DNA from: Panonychus citri
Lineage: Eukaryota; Arthropoda; Arachnida; Trombidiformes; Tetranychidae
DNA: 64,000 bases
Reading direction: 5' to 3'
Assembly: GCF_014898815.1 (NCBI RefSeq)
Contig: NW_026515445.1
Coordinates: 186,001-250,000 of the forward strand
Positions 53,271 to 64,000 of the stretch are shown here, piece after piece. Under the pieces are notes generated by a model that was not told the origin of the DNA, did no database searches, and worked only from the letters and a program-made list of their open reading frames with translations. The first letter of the stretch is position 1. Every line of letters starts with the position of its first letter. Position numbers and translations under genes: made by a program.

Positions 53271-54335
53271 ATGTCAACTCCTTGTGGTATCTTTTGGGAT
53301 TATGGTAACATTGAAATACCAAGAAAATCATCAGCTGATATTGTTGGACATCTGATTCAATCGGAAATTATCGAAGAATATGATTTGATAAGGAGAGATT
53401 TCTATGTTGTCGGTGATAAACGTACAATTAAGGAGGAAACAATTAATAAATTGCGAGCAATCGGTGCTATTTATGAGAACGCAATAGGAAAAGATGCCGC
53501 CGATGAAAAAATAGTTACTCGAATGATGAATTTCATTGACCGTTTTGACCATAAATGTACAATCATCTTAATCACGGGCGATAATGACTTCGAAAAGGCC
53601 TTACGACAGACCTTACCAAGTAGCCCTCTCAAAATTTACTTCATTCGATTAGAGTACAGTTTCGGAGAGAAACTCGAGAAAATTGCTGATCGTATTTTCT
53701 TATTGAAATCTAATTCCTTGGAATTGGTTTATTCAAAACCTCGAATAGTTGATCAAGTCCAGAGTGGATTCGAGTTACAACCTCTTTCATTAGAATTCCA
53801 GAAAAAATACTTTGTCATGATAGAAAGTGACCGATACTTTTCACCGAAGTTAATTGATGAAATTCGTGCTGATCTAATCGTTTACGGAGGCTCATTCGCA
53901 GTTCTTGATGGGGATGATATTTGGTGTGCATTTGATGGAATTTCCGCTGCCAGATCAGCTCTTAATCTCTCTGGAACTTACAATTTCCAATCTAGACAAT
54001 TTACTATTAGTTCGAGTCTGAAACCATCGCCGCCGAAACAAGTAATCAATTTAATGATATGTGCGGAACTAAGTTATAACCGTTTGATTTCAGGTCAAGT
54101 AAACGAAGAACTTAAAATGCCTCAATACAAAGTGAATCCATATTCAAGTGATCGTCGAACATCAGGAAATCAAAGAATCGAACATGCAATTGATTGGAAC
54201 GAGATGGTTAACGATTTGTCCGAAACTTATAGTAACGTTCAATCAGTTTACTCGACCTTAATGTCCCCCAACACTGGAACCAACCCTAGGCCATCAAACT
54301 CGAGATCCAATGATGAAGGTTGTCGACCAAGTTAA
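53271..54335 (+). CDS. NYN-domain (PIN-like) RNase
   Basis: Single exon, 354 aa, tandem paralog of the 51821 gene but with the active site intact: IFWDYGNI (D10), DAADEKIV (D78) and LITGDNDF (D104, D106). One RRM-like region at about 182-260 (YFVMIESDRYFSP, then IWCAFDGISAARSAL) ends with SPPKQVINLM. The C-terminus is Ser/Asn-rich and ends NDEGCRPS. No signal peptide or membrane helix. This is likely the active member of the pair. Confidence 0.85.
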   Translation: MSTPCGIFWDYGNIEIPRKSSADIVGHLIQSEIIEEYDLIRRDFYVVGDKRTIKEETINKLRAIGAIYENAIGKDAADEKIVTRMMNFIDRFDHKCTIILITGDNDFEKALRQTLPSSPLKIYFIRLEYSFGEKLEKIADRIFLLKSNSLELVYSKPRIVDQVQSGFELQPLSLEFQKKYFVMIESDRYFSPKLIDEIRADLIVYGGSFAVLDGDDIWCAFDGISAARSALNLSGTYNFQSRQFTISSSLKPSPPKQVINLMICAELSYNRLISGQVNEELKMPQYKVNPYSSDRRTSGNQRIEHAIDWNEMVNDLSETYSNVQSVYSTLMSPNTGTNPRPSNSRSNDEGCRPS

Positions 54336-54814
54336 TCAGTGAATTATCATAAAATTCACTTCCCTCAACCAAACAATCAAATTTTATCCATCAACTTAAT
54401 TGTAAATCTTATAGATTGTCAATCAAAATTAACTAAAAATCTCAAAAAGCAACTTTAGTTGATTAGTTTTCACTCCGTTTCCACCGATGACAATATTTAC
54501 TCTTTCATCCTAATCACTACTTCTTAGACTACAGATCACAATTAATTATGTAAAAGAACAATTGAAACTCTTTTCGAAAAACTAAAGGTCGATAACAAAA
54601 ATAACTTTTCGTTTAAATTTCGAATAAAATTTTTTAGAATTTACACTTTGCGCATGCGCCGATTTTGCGCAAATTGATTATTTTTGTTATTCCAAATTCT
54701 CGTTTGGGTTAATGTTTATCATTCACTTTCTTTACCAATTTTTGTTTATGTGTTTCTCTTGGCAATTAATCAATTAAATCAACAATCGAAATAATAACTT
54801 GATGATGCTAATTG
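54336..54814. other. Intergenic
   Basis: AT-rich, no gene seen. Confidence 0.45.
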
Positions 54815-55253
54815 GCTAAGGTAATTATAAAATGTAAATTCTATTCTGTTTGGTAAAAAATTCTAAGCCAGAAAGGGTTTAGGTTGGCGTTTATTTTCAA
54901 TTTCTCTTTAGGCCTAAACATGAATGTTTTCTTCCCAATGGCTACTATATTTTTCTCTCTTTTTTTCTAATGGTTAATTTTAATTGTTGTTTCTCATCTG
55001 GTCATCATTTTGAGGCCTTTAAGTTGATTACTGTGTTTATCTCCTTCTAGTTAGATACAATCATCGAGTGTTTTCTTTTTCTTTTTTTCTCTCTTATTCT
55101 TATCTAGTTGATTGTCTATTGATTACCCGTTAATGGAAACACCGCTGCTGCGAAAAAAATGGTTTTCGTTAATTAGTTTATCAATTTCTCCCTCTCTTTT
55201 TTTTCTTCTATTCTATTTCTCTCTGTTTATTTAATTGTAATCATTTTACTAAT
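54815..55253 (+). repeat. 5' flank, inverted copy of 50303-50830
   Basis: Promoter-side partner of the region upstream of the giant NYN gene; see that entry for landmarks. Includes long T-rich tracts just before the ATG. Confidence 0.8.
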
Positions 55254-56453
55254 ATGGCGAAGACTCCGTGTGCCGTTTTTTGGGATATTCAAAATATTGG
55301 TGTTCCAAAGGGTCAATCAGCTGCTTCAATTGTTTCCCTGATTCGTTCATCGATAATTAATTTGTATGAACTTCGTGAAATTTACTTCTATTGTGTCTGT
55401 GATGTGACCAAATTGCCTGCATATGTGGGGAATCCTTTAACCAATGAAGATGTCAATGTTGTTCAAACGTATGATTATACTAAAGATTCAGCTGATATCA
55501 AAATATTGGACTTGATGAGGAAATTTGTTCAAAATCAAAGACAAGAATGTGCAGTTATCTTATTAAGTGGGGACGGAGATTATGCTACAACACTTAGCGA
55601 ACTGAAGAAGCTTTACAATATAACAGTTTTCTTGATCCACTTGAAAAATTCTTTCTCAGCGAAACTTATAGAAACTGCTAATTATACATTTGTTCTCAAT
55701 AAGGAAGGTCTAATTTATCCAGTCAAATCTTGTGGAAGACCCAAATGTTTGGTCGCTTTCAGTCGATATCCAATGACTCGGGCAATACGATTGATTAAAT
55801 TGGATCTCAATAAGATGACCAAATCTTATGGAAGTATTGACAAAAGTGCCATCGAGCATGAGGATGAAATTATCATTGGATTTCCAAGTTACGAGTTGGC
55901 TCATCAAGCGGTTTTACGATTAAACTCAATTCGATATCATGGAACATTTTTAAAGGCTCAATTAGTGGTAAATCCAATTACCGAGATTACGATCAAAATG
56001 CGAAGTACGTGTTCTTCTAGATTAAAAAGATCAAAGTCATGTGAAAGGCCAAAGTCATTTCGAAGAGTAAACTCAGGTCGAAAAGAATCACCTGATAGTC
56101 AATTTCGTTCTGGAAGATTGAAAGAAACACCAGATTTTATTCCTCTTGTTTCAGCTCGTTCGGTTCCCGATAATTCAAGAAACTCAAGAACATCCAACAA
56201 TCCATTCAGATTAAATTTCAAAACATCAAACACTGGAAACTCAAATTCTAATGGGTCAAGGTGGGTCAGTTGCTACAGTCAAACTACTTCGATTAAATCG
56301 CCCATTCTGATTGATCTCACAGGGGGCAAATTCCTTACTAATCCAAATCCTAATCCAAATCCAAATCCAAATCTTAATCCTAATCCTAATCCTAATCAAC
56401 CATCATCATCTTCAACCACTGAGAACATTCCAGTAGTTGATTTAACCGATTAA
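55254..56453 (+). CDS. NYN-domain (PIN-like) RNase, short paralog of the giant protein
   Basis: Single exon, 399 aa. The first ~265 residues are closely similar to the giant protein: MAKTPCAVFWDIQNI (D11), DSADIKIL (D81), LLSGDGDY (D107, D109), then one RRM-like region (CLVAFSRYPMTRAI, IIIGFPSYELAHQAV). After about residue 265 it diverges into a basic Arg/Ser-rich linker and a disordered end with an Asn-Pro dipeptide run (about 363-382) before SSSTTENIPVVDLTD. It looks like a partial duplication of the giant gene that acquired a new tail, or a gene truncated after its first module. Confidence 0.87.
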   Translation: MAKTPCAVFWDIQNIGVPKGQSAASIVSLIRSSIINLYELREIYFYCVCDVTKLPAYVGNPLTNEDVNVVQTYDYTKDSADIKILDLMRKFVQNQRQECAVILLSGDGDYATTLSELKKLYNITVFLIHLKNSFSAKLIETANYTFVLNKEGLIYPVKSCGRPKCLVAFSRYPMTRAIRLIKLDLNKMTKSYGSIDKSAIEHEDEIIIGFPSYELAHQAVLRLNSIRYHGTFLKAQLVVNPITEITIKMRSTCSSRLKRSKSCERPKSFRRVNSGRKESPDSQFRSGRLKETPDFIPLVSARSVPDNSRNSRTSNNPFRLNFKTSNTGNSNSNGSRWVSCYSQTTSIKSPILIDLTGGKFLTNPNPNPNPNPNLNPNPNPNQPSSSSTTENIPVVDLTD

Positions 56454-58129
56454 CAGATTTAACCATTAATTGCTCTCATAGTATATCTGTGATCTTTTGT
56501 TACATTAATTGTTCTCTCTCAGCAAGCAAAAAATTGAGAGAACAACAATTTTCATCTTCCCATTTTGCATTTCGTCAGAAAATTACACATTCATAATTTT
56601 CTTAAAGAAAAAAGAGAAAACATTTTTTATATAAAAAGAAATACGAATATTTATCCAAAAGAATTAAATATTAAATTGAATGTTCATGTTATTAAATGAG
56701 ATTATATATTTAAATTAGAACGATAACTCACAAACTGAATTTAAATCGAAATTGTAAATTGATCACCGATTCTGATGATATAAAATATTACCAAAGAAAA
56801 ACGAACAATTAAAATCATCTATTACCCGAATTGGATCAATCCTTTTTCTTGTTTAATTGTTACAATCTCTCAATTGAAACAATTAGGTTTCTCCTGAATG
56901 GGAACAGAAAAATGATACAAATTGTTAATGAGAAAAAGAAACAATTTGATTGTTGTTGGCAACGAGATTTCCATTTGTTTTGGTTACCCAACTAAACTAA
57001 TTAACAGGTAAATTGAAACAAAAGATATTCCAATGATTAACAATTAAGTTTTTTTTTTCATTAGCTGATGGATAACATTTGATGAGAATATGAAATTCCC
57101 AATGAAATGTAAACAATCAATACCAATCAGGTTTATTTTAATAAAGACAAATATGGAATTAATTTAATACTAATTTTTAAATTCTTTAATGATGTAATTT
57201 AAATCCTAACAATTAACCCTTTTCAGTTTCTCCCTTTTGTATTGATACAATTTGGATAATCGTGAATGAGTTTACATGAGAAAGGAAACAATCAGAGTTG
57301 ATTTGATTTTTCATCGATTATCATCATTGAAAACATAGTTTAAGAAGTTACTTGTAAAACAATTAAATAAATTCACACAATTAAATTTAATTCTAATGAT
57401 AAGTTTGGCTTTTTTTTTCAAAAATTTTGTCACTTTTGATGATACAAAAGCACTGGCCCTTAGGGATGAAAAGGCCATCCAATTTGATACTATTTCACTT
57501 AGAATTTAATTAATAATTATAGATAACAAGTTCGATATGATAAATTTAATTTGAACAACAATTAAAAAGAAAACAATTTAAACAAAAACAATTAAACTAA
57601 CAAATTAACGAAACTTTTTTGAAGTGAAAACCATCCGGAAAAAGAGTATTCATCTAAGAGATTCAGTTGATAGAAGAACTCATCATCTAATATCATCTAT
57701 TTAATATTTATGATGAGCTAATAGTAAATATCGAAGATAAACACCCAAAGCAATTAAATTAAATTCGGATAATTAAATCAACAAGGAAGAGAAAATACTA
57801 AGAGAGTAACTTCGTAACTTCTCATCAGGTGGAGCCACAATCGAACTTCTTGTTTTTTCTTTTCTTTTTGAAATCTATTCATTCACAGAGAGTCTCAGTT
57901 TTTGTTGCTTATTTAATGCTGAAACCTGCAATTCTTATTGTATTTTAATTCCACAAGAAATAATCTTCTATTTAATTGTGTCCACTGGAAACTCTATCTA
58001 GTTGTCAACCCTTTTGGTACAATTAACAATCGCCAAACAGTGTCAACCCTTTTTTACACGTATCTTTTTTTCCCTCAGTGTCACTTTCTCATCTTTATCA
58101 TTTATTGATCCGAAAAGACAAGCTACAAG
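56454..58129. other. Intergenic; possible non-coding first exon of PKI at right end
   Basis: AT-rich, no open frame of interest. CAAG|GTAGGT at 58126-58135 is a good splice donor and could end a 5' untranslated exon of the PKI gene, with the intron running to 58558. Confidence 0.4.
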
Positions 58130-58571
58130 GTAGGTAAACATTGCAATCGTTTTTTTTGATTATTTCATCTTTTTGCTTTAATTTGTCCAATCAATTGATT
58201 GAATTAAATGTCTGTGATTATCTAGTTAATGGTAATCTCTTTCAGTAAGGCCTGTAATGTTGTCATTTTTCTGTTGGAAGACAATTCTAATCTCAATTCC
58301 AGAGAAAGACTTACACATGTATCAGTTACTTTCCTTTTCCTATGCATGGGCCAATAAACCAAATTTTGGCTTTTTTTCAACTGATTCTTAATGATTATTT
58401 TTTTGTTCTTTCTATTTTCTTTCTCTCTTTCTCTTGTTTCCTCTCCACCCATTTCCTTCTCCTTCCATTTTCTTCTTCCCTTCTTATCCTATCCCATTTC
58501 ATTTCTCCTTCTCTCTTTTTTGTGTATTTCTTTGTTTTTTGGCAAACCCTATCTCCAGACAGTCAGGATAA
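58130..58571 (+). other. Probable intron and leader before PKI
   Basis: A long pyrimidine-rich tract (58390-58555) ends in CTCCAG at 58553-58558. The ATG at 58572 follows after 13 bases, with an in-frame TAA immediately before it. Confidence 0.45.
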
Positions 58572-58784
58572 ATGCAAGGCGACTCTGAACACCATTTAGC
58601 TCACATTTACTCGACTCGATCACCGAAGAGTAATCGACTAAGCCCAACTTTCGAGGACTTCATCCAAACCGGACGGACTGGACGTCGAAATGCACTTCCC
58701 AACATTCTATCAGAAGCTGCTAATAAGATTGCTTCATGTAATCTGAACACAGAATTTGAAAAGTTAACCTGCACTGGCAACTGA
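58572..58784 (+). CDS. cAMP-dependent protein kinase inhibitor (PKI)
   Basis: 70 aa. Residues 27-43 read FEDFIQTGRTGRRNALP, matching the PKI inhibitory segment: an aromatic anchor (F30), then the pseudosubstrate R-T-G-R-R-N-A with Ala in place of the phosphorylatable Ser. It should bind the catalytic subunit of protein kinase A with high affinity. Start: an in-frame TAA directly precedes the ATG, so no longer N-terminus is possible in this exon. The leucine-rich export signal that follows in vertebrate PKI is not obvious here; the tail (SEAANKIASCNLNTEFEKLT) has only scattered hydrophobic residues. Length is close to the usual 70-76. Confidence 0.88.
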   Translation: MQGDSEHHLAHIYSTRSPKSNRLSPTFEDFIQTGRTGRRNALPNILSEAANKIASCNLNTEFEKLTCTGN

Positions 58785-61700
58785 ATTTAACCATTTCTCC
58801 ATCTTCTCTTGTTAATCTTATTCTTATTCTTTTTTCGGAATCCATGTTAACCACTCGGATTTTATTTATTACTACCAATCAACATGGAGATAGAAAAAGA
58901 AAAAGAAAAAAAAAGTAAGAGAAAGAGAAAGAAAATCCAGCAAAGAAAGAAAAGTATCACAAAACCATGACTGATCTCTTCAACCATTCGGAGAATCATC
59001 ATAATCACCAACGATTTTTTTCCTTCTCTCTCATTTTTTTTCTAAATCAAGTAATCTCATTCTCTGATTGTATTTGATATACATATTATTGTAATCGTTC
59101 AACGATTTACTGTCCCTCTTTTTCATTTCTTTTTACAATAATTACTTAAAAATCAAAGCAAGAAAACAAACTACTACCAAAACAAACACCAACCCTAACA
59201 CTTAACCCAAACACACACCCAAAAATCCCCATGTAGATAACACATCAACAAGATTTGCTATTCAAAAGAAAACAAAATCATGAATCAAAATTATACAACA
59301 AAAACCTCGAGGAAAAAAAAATCCAAACAATCAACAAAATTAAGCAAAACAAATCAATTGATTATGATGAAAAAAAAATTGACTTATTAACTGTTCTTTA
59401 AAAAAGAAACCAATTCATTTTGTATTCATTTTTCATTCTGCGTGTCAACAAACAATTTTAATTACTCTTGTTTGTAAACCAAATCAAATGTATCAACAAT
59501 TAAAAAGATAGTCACTTTAATTAGCGAAAAAAAACCAAAAACGTCTCAAGTTGATTTAAATGGAAAACGAGAAAATGTTGAATTCTAATTGTTAATTGAT
59601 ATACGAGTGAATTTCGATTATTATTAGAAGGCAATTGGAATGGAGAAAATGATTACCTGTTAATAAGATGATTGATTAATTGTGACGGAGAAAAGAATTG
59701 AAAAAAATATCGAATATCGAATATGAGAAACAAGTTAGAACTTTATGTTAGAGGTTATTGCTCTTCGAACTTAATAACTGTTACTTTCTTTGTTTAGCCT
59801 TAGATTTTTAGCTTTTCCTCTTCCTCGTCTTCCTATTTCTTTCACGCCACTTCCTCTTCGTGTCTACCACCATGATGATTATCATCATCATCACCTCGAC
59901 TTTAAGTGTCGGTACAACAAAGGTAATAATCCAAACATTACATGGGAAGAGGTTAATGTAACCATTGGAAAAACAATTCTGATTGTAGGACAATCAAGAT
60001 AATCAATCATGTTAAATGCTGGACCTTTTACTTATCCATTTTATTATCGTATTTTCAGTTTCCACCTTCCCAGTAATTCCCAGTAAATTTCACGCAATCT
60101 CATCATCAAGCCTCATGAATAAACTTGCAAATATCATGGAAAGGCAAAGGGAAGAGAAAAAAATGGGAGAACTTTTTTTTCTCTTCCTTTTTCCTCCTTC
60201 TCTTCCTCCTCCTCTCTCTTCCTCTCATCATCATCTTCATCTTCATATTCTCTGGTAACAATTTACTTTCTCCCTTTGTTTACATTGGATCACTTTTTTT
60301 TTCATCTTCATCTTTTTCCAACTTCAAGTTGTCAACATCAAAGTGAATGGACTTGGATAGTTATCATTTTGTCAACACCAAAGTAACACAATATACTAAT
60401 CGTATCAATAAGAAATGATTAGTAAATTGTTGAAACATATTATCATCTCTAATAATAAATATCCATTCAAGATGAATATTATATTTTCAGCTTCTTTATC
60501 ATCGGTATATTAATATACTAATATTGATGTTTAGTAATATGATCACATTGTTGATCTGGTGTCGAGGTGTTGGTGATGAGGATGAAGATGATGATGATGA
60601 TGATGATTGGAGGAAGATCAGAAATGATGAAGACCCAGTTCGATTGGGTTGACTTTTGGCAAATGTAAGCTGAGAAATGATGATCACTGAAATTACAGTT
60701 ATAATATATTAGAGCCTTTGAAAAGTAATCTAACATTAATAATCGTAACAATTAGTGGAAAGTAAAAAGTTAATCATGATTAATGTGAAACAATTTTCTT
60801 GTAATAATAAATATAATTGGGGTTCTTTGGTTAAATTGCAACAATTTAATATCGTTGGTAAATTCCTTGTTCATCTGAGAATTGGTTGATTAATAAATTG
60901 ATTAGTTTTCTTTTTCTTTGTCATCATCATTAAGATTAATTCACACCAATCAATTGATTTTTTTTCCAAGGATAATCCAGACTATTAATCCATTACTTAG
61001 ATTTGATTGTTGGTGTTGTTATTATTTTTATCCTAAGATATTAATATAAATTTATCCTCCACAATTAAGAGGATACAATTAAGAAGATAGCAAAACATAA
61101 TTTAGGTTAAAATGATTGTAAATAAGTTTGGAAATAAACAGAAAGAGAAACACAATTAGTGACAATTAGTGACAATTAGTGATGAATAATTAAAATAAAA
61201 AACGACCAAATTAACATGGAAATGAAAAGACAATTGTAACAATCAAGGAAATTGGTTAAACTTTCAAGGTAAACACACAAAGTTTACTGTAAAATATAAA
61301 CAAAAAGGTTAATTAAATTGTTGTTGATTAAATTAAATTGTATTTCTGTTGATTTTGCAAAGTTTGGTTACACTGAGGTGGGTTAATGGCTGGGGTGGGC
61401 TGGGTGATTTAATTGCTACGGTTTTAATCATATTGTTGTGTGCGTATTACAAGCAATTGTATTCACAACCAGAGGAACAATAATAATCATATTTAATTGT
61501 AATTAAAAGTGAATTAATTAACTGTAACATGTCTTTGTATTTATAATATTTTGTTTTCTTTTTTCATAGTTGGTTCAATTGTTGATATGCTACAACGAGT
61601 TACAATTAATATCTCATTGTCAAACAAAGTGAAACAATTAACAGAATTGTAGTATTACAATTACAATTAAAAGATTAAAATCTCTCAATGTAATTAAATC

Positions 61701-62998
61701 ATCACAATTGTGTAATCATCAATTTCGGGCGTGTATATATGTTAGGATAGAATCAAAATTAGATTGAAACAATTAGTTGATTATTTTTTCTTCCTCTTCT
61801 CCTTTTTATAAATAATCAATTCTAAGAGTTGATTAAGGTGAGTAAGAAATAGCTAATTAACAATTAATTACTCACTGATTGGCACAATTAACCCGATGTC
61901 ATTTGATTCTTGTTGCATCTTTTTTTCCCCTTCACTTTAACAGTAATATTAATTTCTTGATTGATTAGTTAATTGTAGATTATTATTACTTTATAATTAT
62001 TAGTTAGTAGTTATTATTATTATTGCTGTAATATTGACATCGGATTGAAGTTGATGATGAAACAACCACAATAGTGATTAAGTTAATTGTTTCAAACTAT
62101 CTGACAATTTGGACAATTATTATTTTCCCTTGTTAGTTAATTCGTATTAGATGATTAAAAAAATTTCTCCATTTAGTTTTAACTAATAATAATATTTAAA
62201 AGATTGACACATAATTATGGCAAAGGAGGGAGACATTGGAAAATTATGATTAGTAGCAATTAGTAAATTAGTTGGGTGTTGATGATTCCAATTGTTTTTG
62301 TTTTTGATGGCGAAACAAAAAAGTTTTGACTACAAATATATAACAATATATGTAAATATATATGAAGATGATTAAGATGAGAAAAAAATGGTCCATTGAT
62401 TAAAATTAAATGATGATCTTGGCTTAATTGTTTATCAATATAACATCATTATCATCACTTTTATCAATCCCAATCACAATTCAATTGACAATAATTAAGG
62501 CAAAGGGATAAGGGAAGTGGTCAGTTAGGTTGTCTTGGTCAGTGGACAAGGAGGAAGAGGAGGAGGAGGATGGTCACAATTAAAAAAACACCGATCACTG
62601 AATAAAAACCTTGGCTTTTAAGATGATTAATGATCAATGTTGATGATTAAGATGATAATTAGTTGATAATAATAACAATAATAGATTTACTCGATTAGGG
62701 AGATGACCATTACCATGTAGTGTCCATCTTTAGTTTTGGTTCCATTTTTTGGTTTACTTAATTTTCCTACGTTGATTTCTTGATGTCTTTGTTTATCCAA
62801 ATCAATGGAAGACGATCTCACATGATTAACTTGATATCTTTCACTGATTCAGTTGAATAATAATTTACATTGATTATTAATGATTGATAATTAATACGGT
62901 AAAATGATTGGCTTTATCTGGATTTGTTATTCAGATCAAGTTGATTACCAACTTAATCGGCTTTTGGTCATTTCTTTGCTTATCCTGAGGATCAGCTG

Positions 62999-63058
<60 letters not shown>

Positions 63059-63628
63059 AAAAAGTTGGAAACGTTAGACGACAATTAAGACGAGAATAAG
63101 ATAATTGAATGAAAAAAGAAGATGAATTCTGGATGATAATCATGATGATGATAAAAAATATTTCGCCAAGAAAAATCCAATAGATAAAATTATCGATTAG
63201 AACTTTTTTTCCAGTTCCATGATGATTATTGTACTTGTTGATCATCTTCTCACTTCCATATCCCTCTGACACACACCATGAAAATCATATTTCATGGGAT
63301 TATGATGATGATGAGAAATTGTAGGAGGAGAGAGAGAGAGAGAGAGATACTTTTTGTCGATTGATGATTATGGTCCTTGAAGAAATGATTGTTGTCTCTT
63401 GGTGATGTTGATAGAGTTTCTTATATATAATATTAAATGGAGGATAAGCTGAAGATAATACGATGAAATGTGAAAATAAAAACGTTCTGATTGTTGAAAC
63501 GTTTCGAGAAAATGAGAGAGAAAAAGATGAACATTGATGAGGATGAAGATGGAATCATTTTTCTGTTGATAACTTTTTGTTGGAATTGTTGATTTTTTTG
63601 GCTTAATGGGATTTCCTAAGAAAAGGGA
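58785..63628. other. Long AT-rich stretch, no gene seen
   Basis: The first few hundred bases are probably the PKI 3' untranslated region. The rest has simple repeats (GAT/ATC runs near 60220-60240 and 60580-60610, CT tracts near 60170-60220) and AT-rich DNA. The small frames (for example 59790-60002, 60016-60258, 62931-63272) are low complexity. The right end is likely the 3' untranslated region of the minus-strand gene ending at 63629. Confidence 0.5.
63003..63053. repeat. (AG)n microsatellite, 51 bp
   Basis: Uninterrupted AG dinucleotides (about 25 units). A shorter GA run lies near 63329-63348. Confidence 0.95.
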
Positions 63629-63774
63629 TTAACTAGGATTCTCCTTGAATGAATGCATCGAATCGTGTTTAGTTTTACATAGACAAGCTCGAGCTATTAA
63701 ACGTCTGAAAATCTGTCGAAATCTCTCAAACCATGGGATTGATGTCGCTCTCGAGATTCGGTGATGTGAAAGCT
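63629..63774 (-). CDS. Last exon of an unidentified gene entering from the right
   Basis: On the minus strand an acceptor (TATTAATTTCAG, ending 63775) is followed by two bases and 47 codons to a TAA at 63631-63629. The encoded tail is basic and amphipathic (WFERFRQIFRRLIARACLC) and ends HSFKENPS. It resembles the cytosolic tail of a membrane protein, such as a GPCR or channel, with a juxtamembrane helix and a Cys pair. I do not recognise the family. The preceding exon lies beyond the window. Confidence 0.5.
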
Positions 63775-64000
63775 CTGAAATTAATAGAAAAATACAAAAG
63801 TCAATTAGTTAAACAATAGAGTTAATTGTTTGTAATGTTGGAGAGGAAAAACTTTCTCCTCATCTCAATCAACCATCTCATACATGTTATATTGTCCTCT
63901 CATCGTAATTCAACTTAAATTGTGCTAAATTGTTGCAAATGGGTAGACATTAACAACGAGCACAATTTAACTCGTATGGATTTGCTTTGAACAGCAATTA
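63775..64000 (-). other. Intron of the gene ending at 63629
   Basis: AT-rich with stops in all frames of the minus strand. No donor in the window. Confidence 0.4.

Noticed and set aside
59790..60346. Small plus-strand frames downstream of PKI
   Set aside because: His/Ser/Phe-rich low complexity over CT and CAT repeats; no splice or coding support.
62931..63272. 113-codon frame with a Ser-Leu run
   Set aside because: The Ser-Leu run is the (AG)n microsatellite read on the minus strand; the rest has no features.
1..64000. tRNA genes
   Set aside because: A by-eye look for B-box-like GTTCRANNC with matching A-box and stems found none that folds.

Overview
The window is AT-rich arthropod DNA and most resembles a spider mite (Tetranychus urticae or a close relative). 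Three things point there. Two glycosyltransferase genes are of the cytosolic, bacterial-looking type known from spider mites, lacking signal peptide and membrane tail, yet each carries one short intron. Lipocalin genes have short GT-AG introns. The rest is lineage-specific tandem families in very compact, mostly single-exon genes. The organism call is inference from gene content; no search was run.

Layout. 1-602: 5' part of a class A GPCR gene leaving the left edge. 603-4.7 kb: mostly non-coding, polypyrimidine-rich. 4.7-22.1 kb (minus strand): an array of NYN-domain (PIN-like RNase) genes of two alternating types. Type 1 has NYN, two RRM-like regions and a C-terminal membrane anchor; type 2 has NYN and two RRM-like regions without an anchor. 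The array also holds a complete 5S rRNA gene, one type 1 copy split by a 438-bp terminal-inverted-repeat element, one ionotropic-receptor-like (IR-like) gene and a broken inverted copy of a NYN gene that lies intact near 52 kb. 22.1-36 kb: a repeat-rich graveyard with IR-like genes (one intact at 33.9-35.1 kb, one frameshifted, several fragments), NYN fragments, a solo LTR, an 805-bp foldback element and a small secreted-peptide gene with its own TATA box and poly(A) signal. 36.2-38.6 kb: two head-to-head five-exon lipocalin genes. 40.6-44.1 kb: two tandem UDP-glycosyltransferase genes sharing a nearly identical 261-bp tract. 44.5-56.5 kb: a second NYN cluster, with a giant single-exon gene (about 1,943 codons, minus) facing three shorter NYN genes (plus). 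58.6 kb: a cAMP-dependent protein kinase inhibitor (PKI). 63.6-63.8 kb: the last exon of an unidentified minus-strand gene entering from the right.

How it fits together. Lipocalins and UGTs are a plausible detoxification pair (carrier and conjugating enzyme). The dominant theme is expansion of NYN proteins joined to RRM-like folds, an architecture reminiscent of MARF1/limkain-b1 but without a recognisable LOTUS domain. I count seven readable NYN genes with the acidic active-site residues, one readable paralog that has lost several of them, one transposon-split copy, and at least five broken copies or fragments. Turnover, membrane anchoring in one subfamily and loss of catalytic residues in another suggest a fast-evolving RNA surveillance or defence family. 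That role is a hypothesis.
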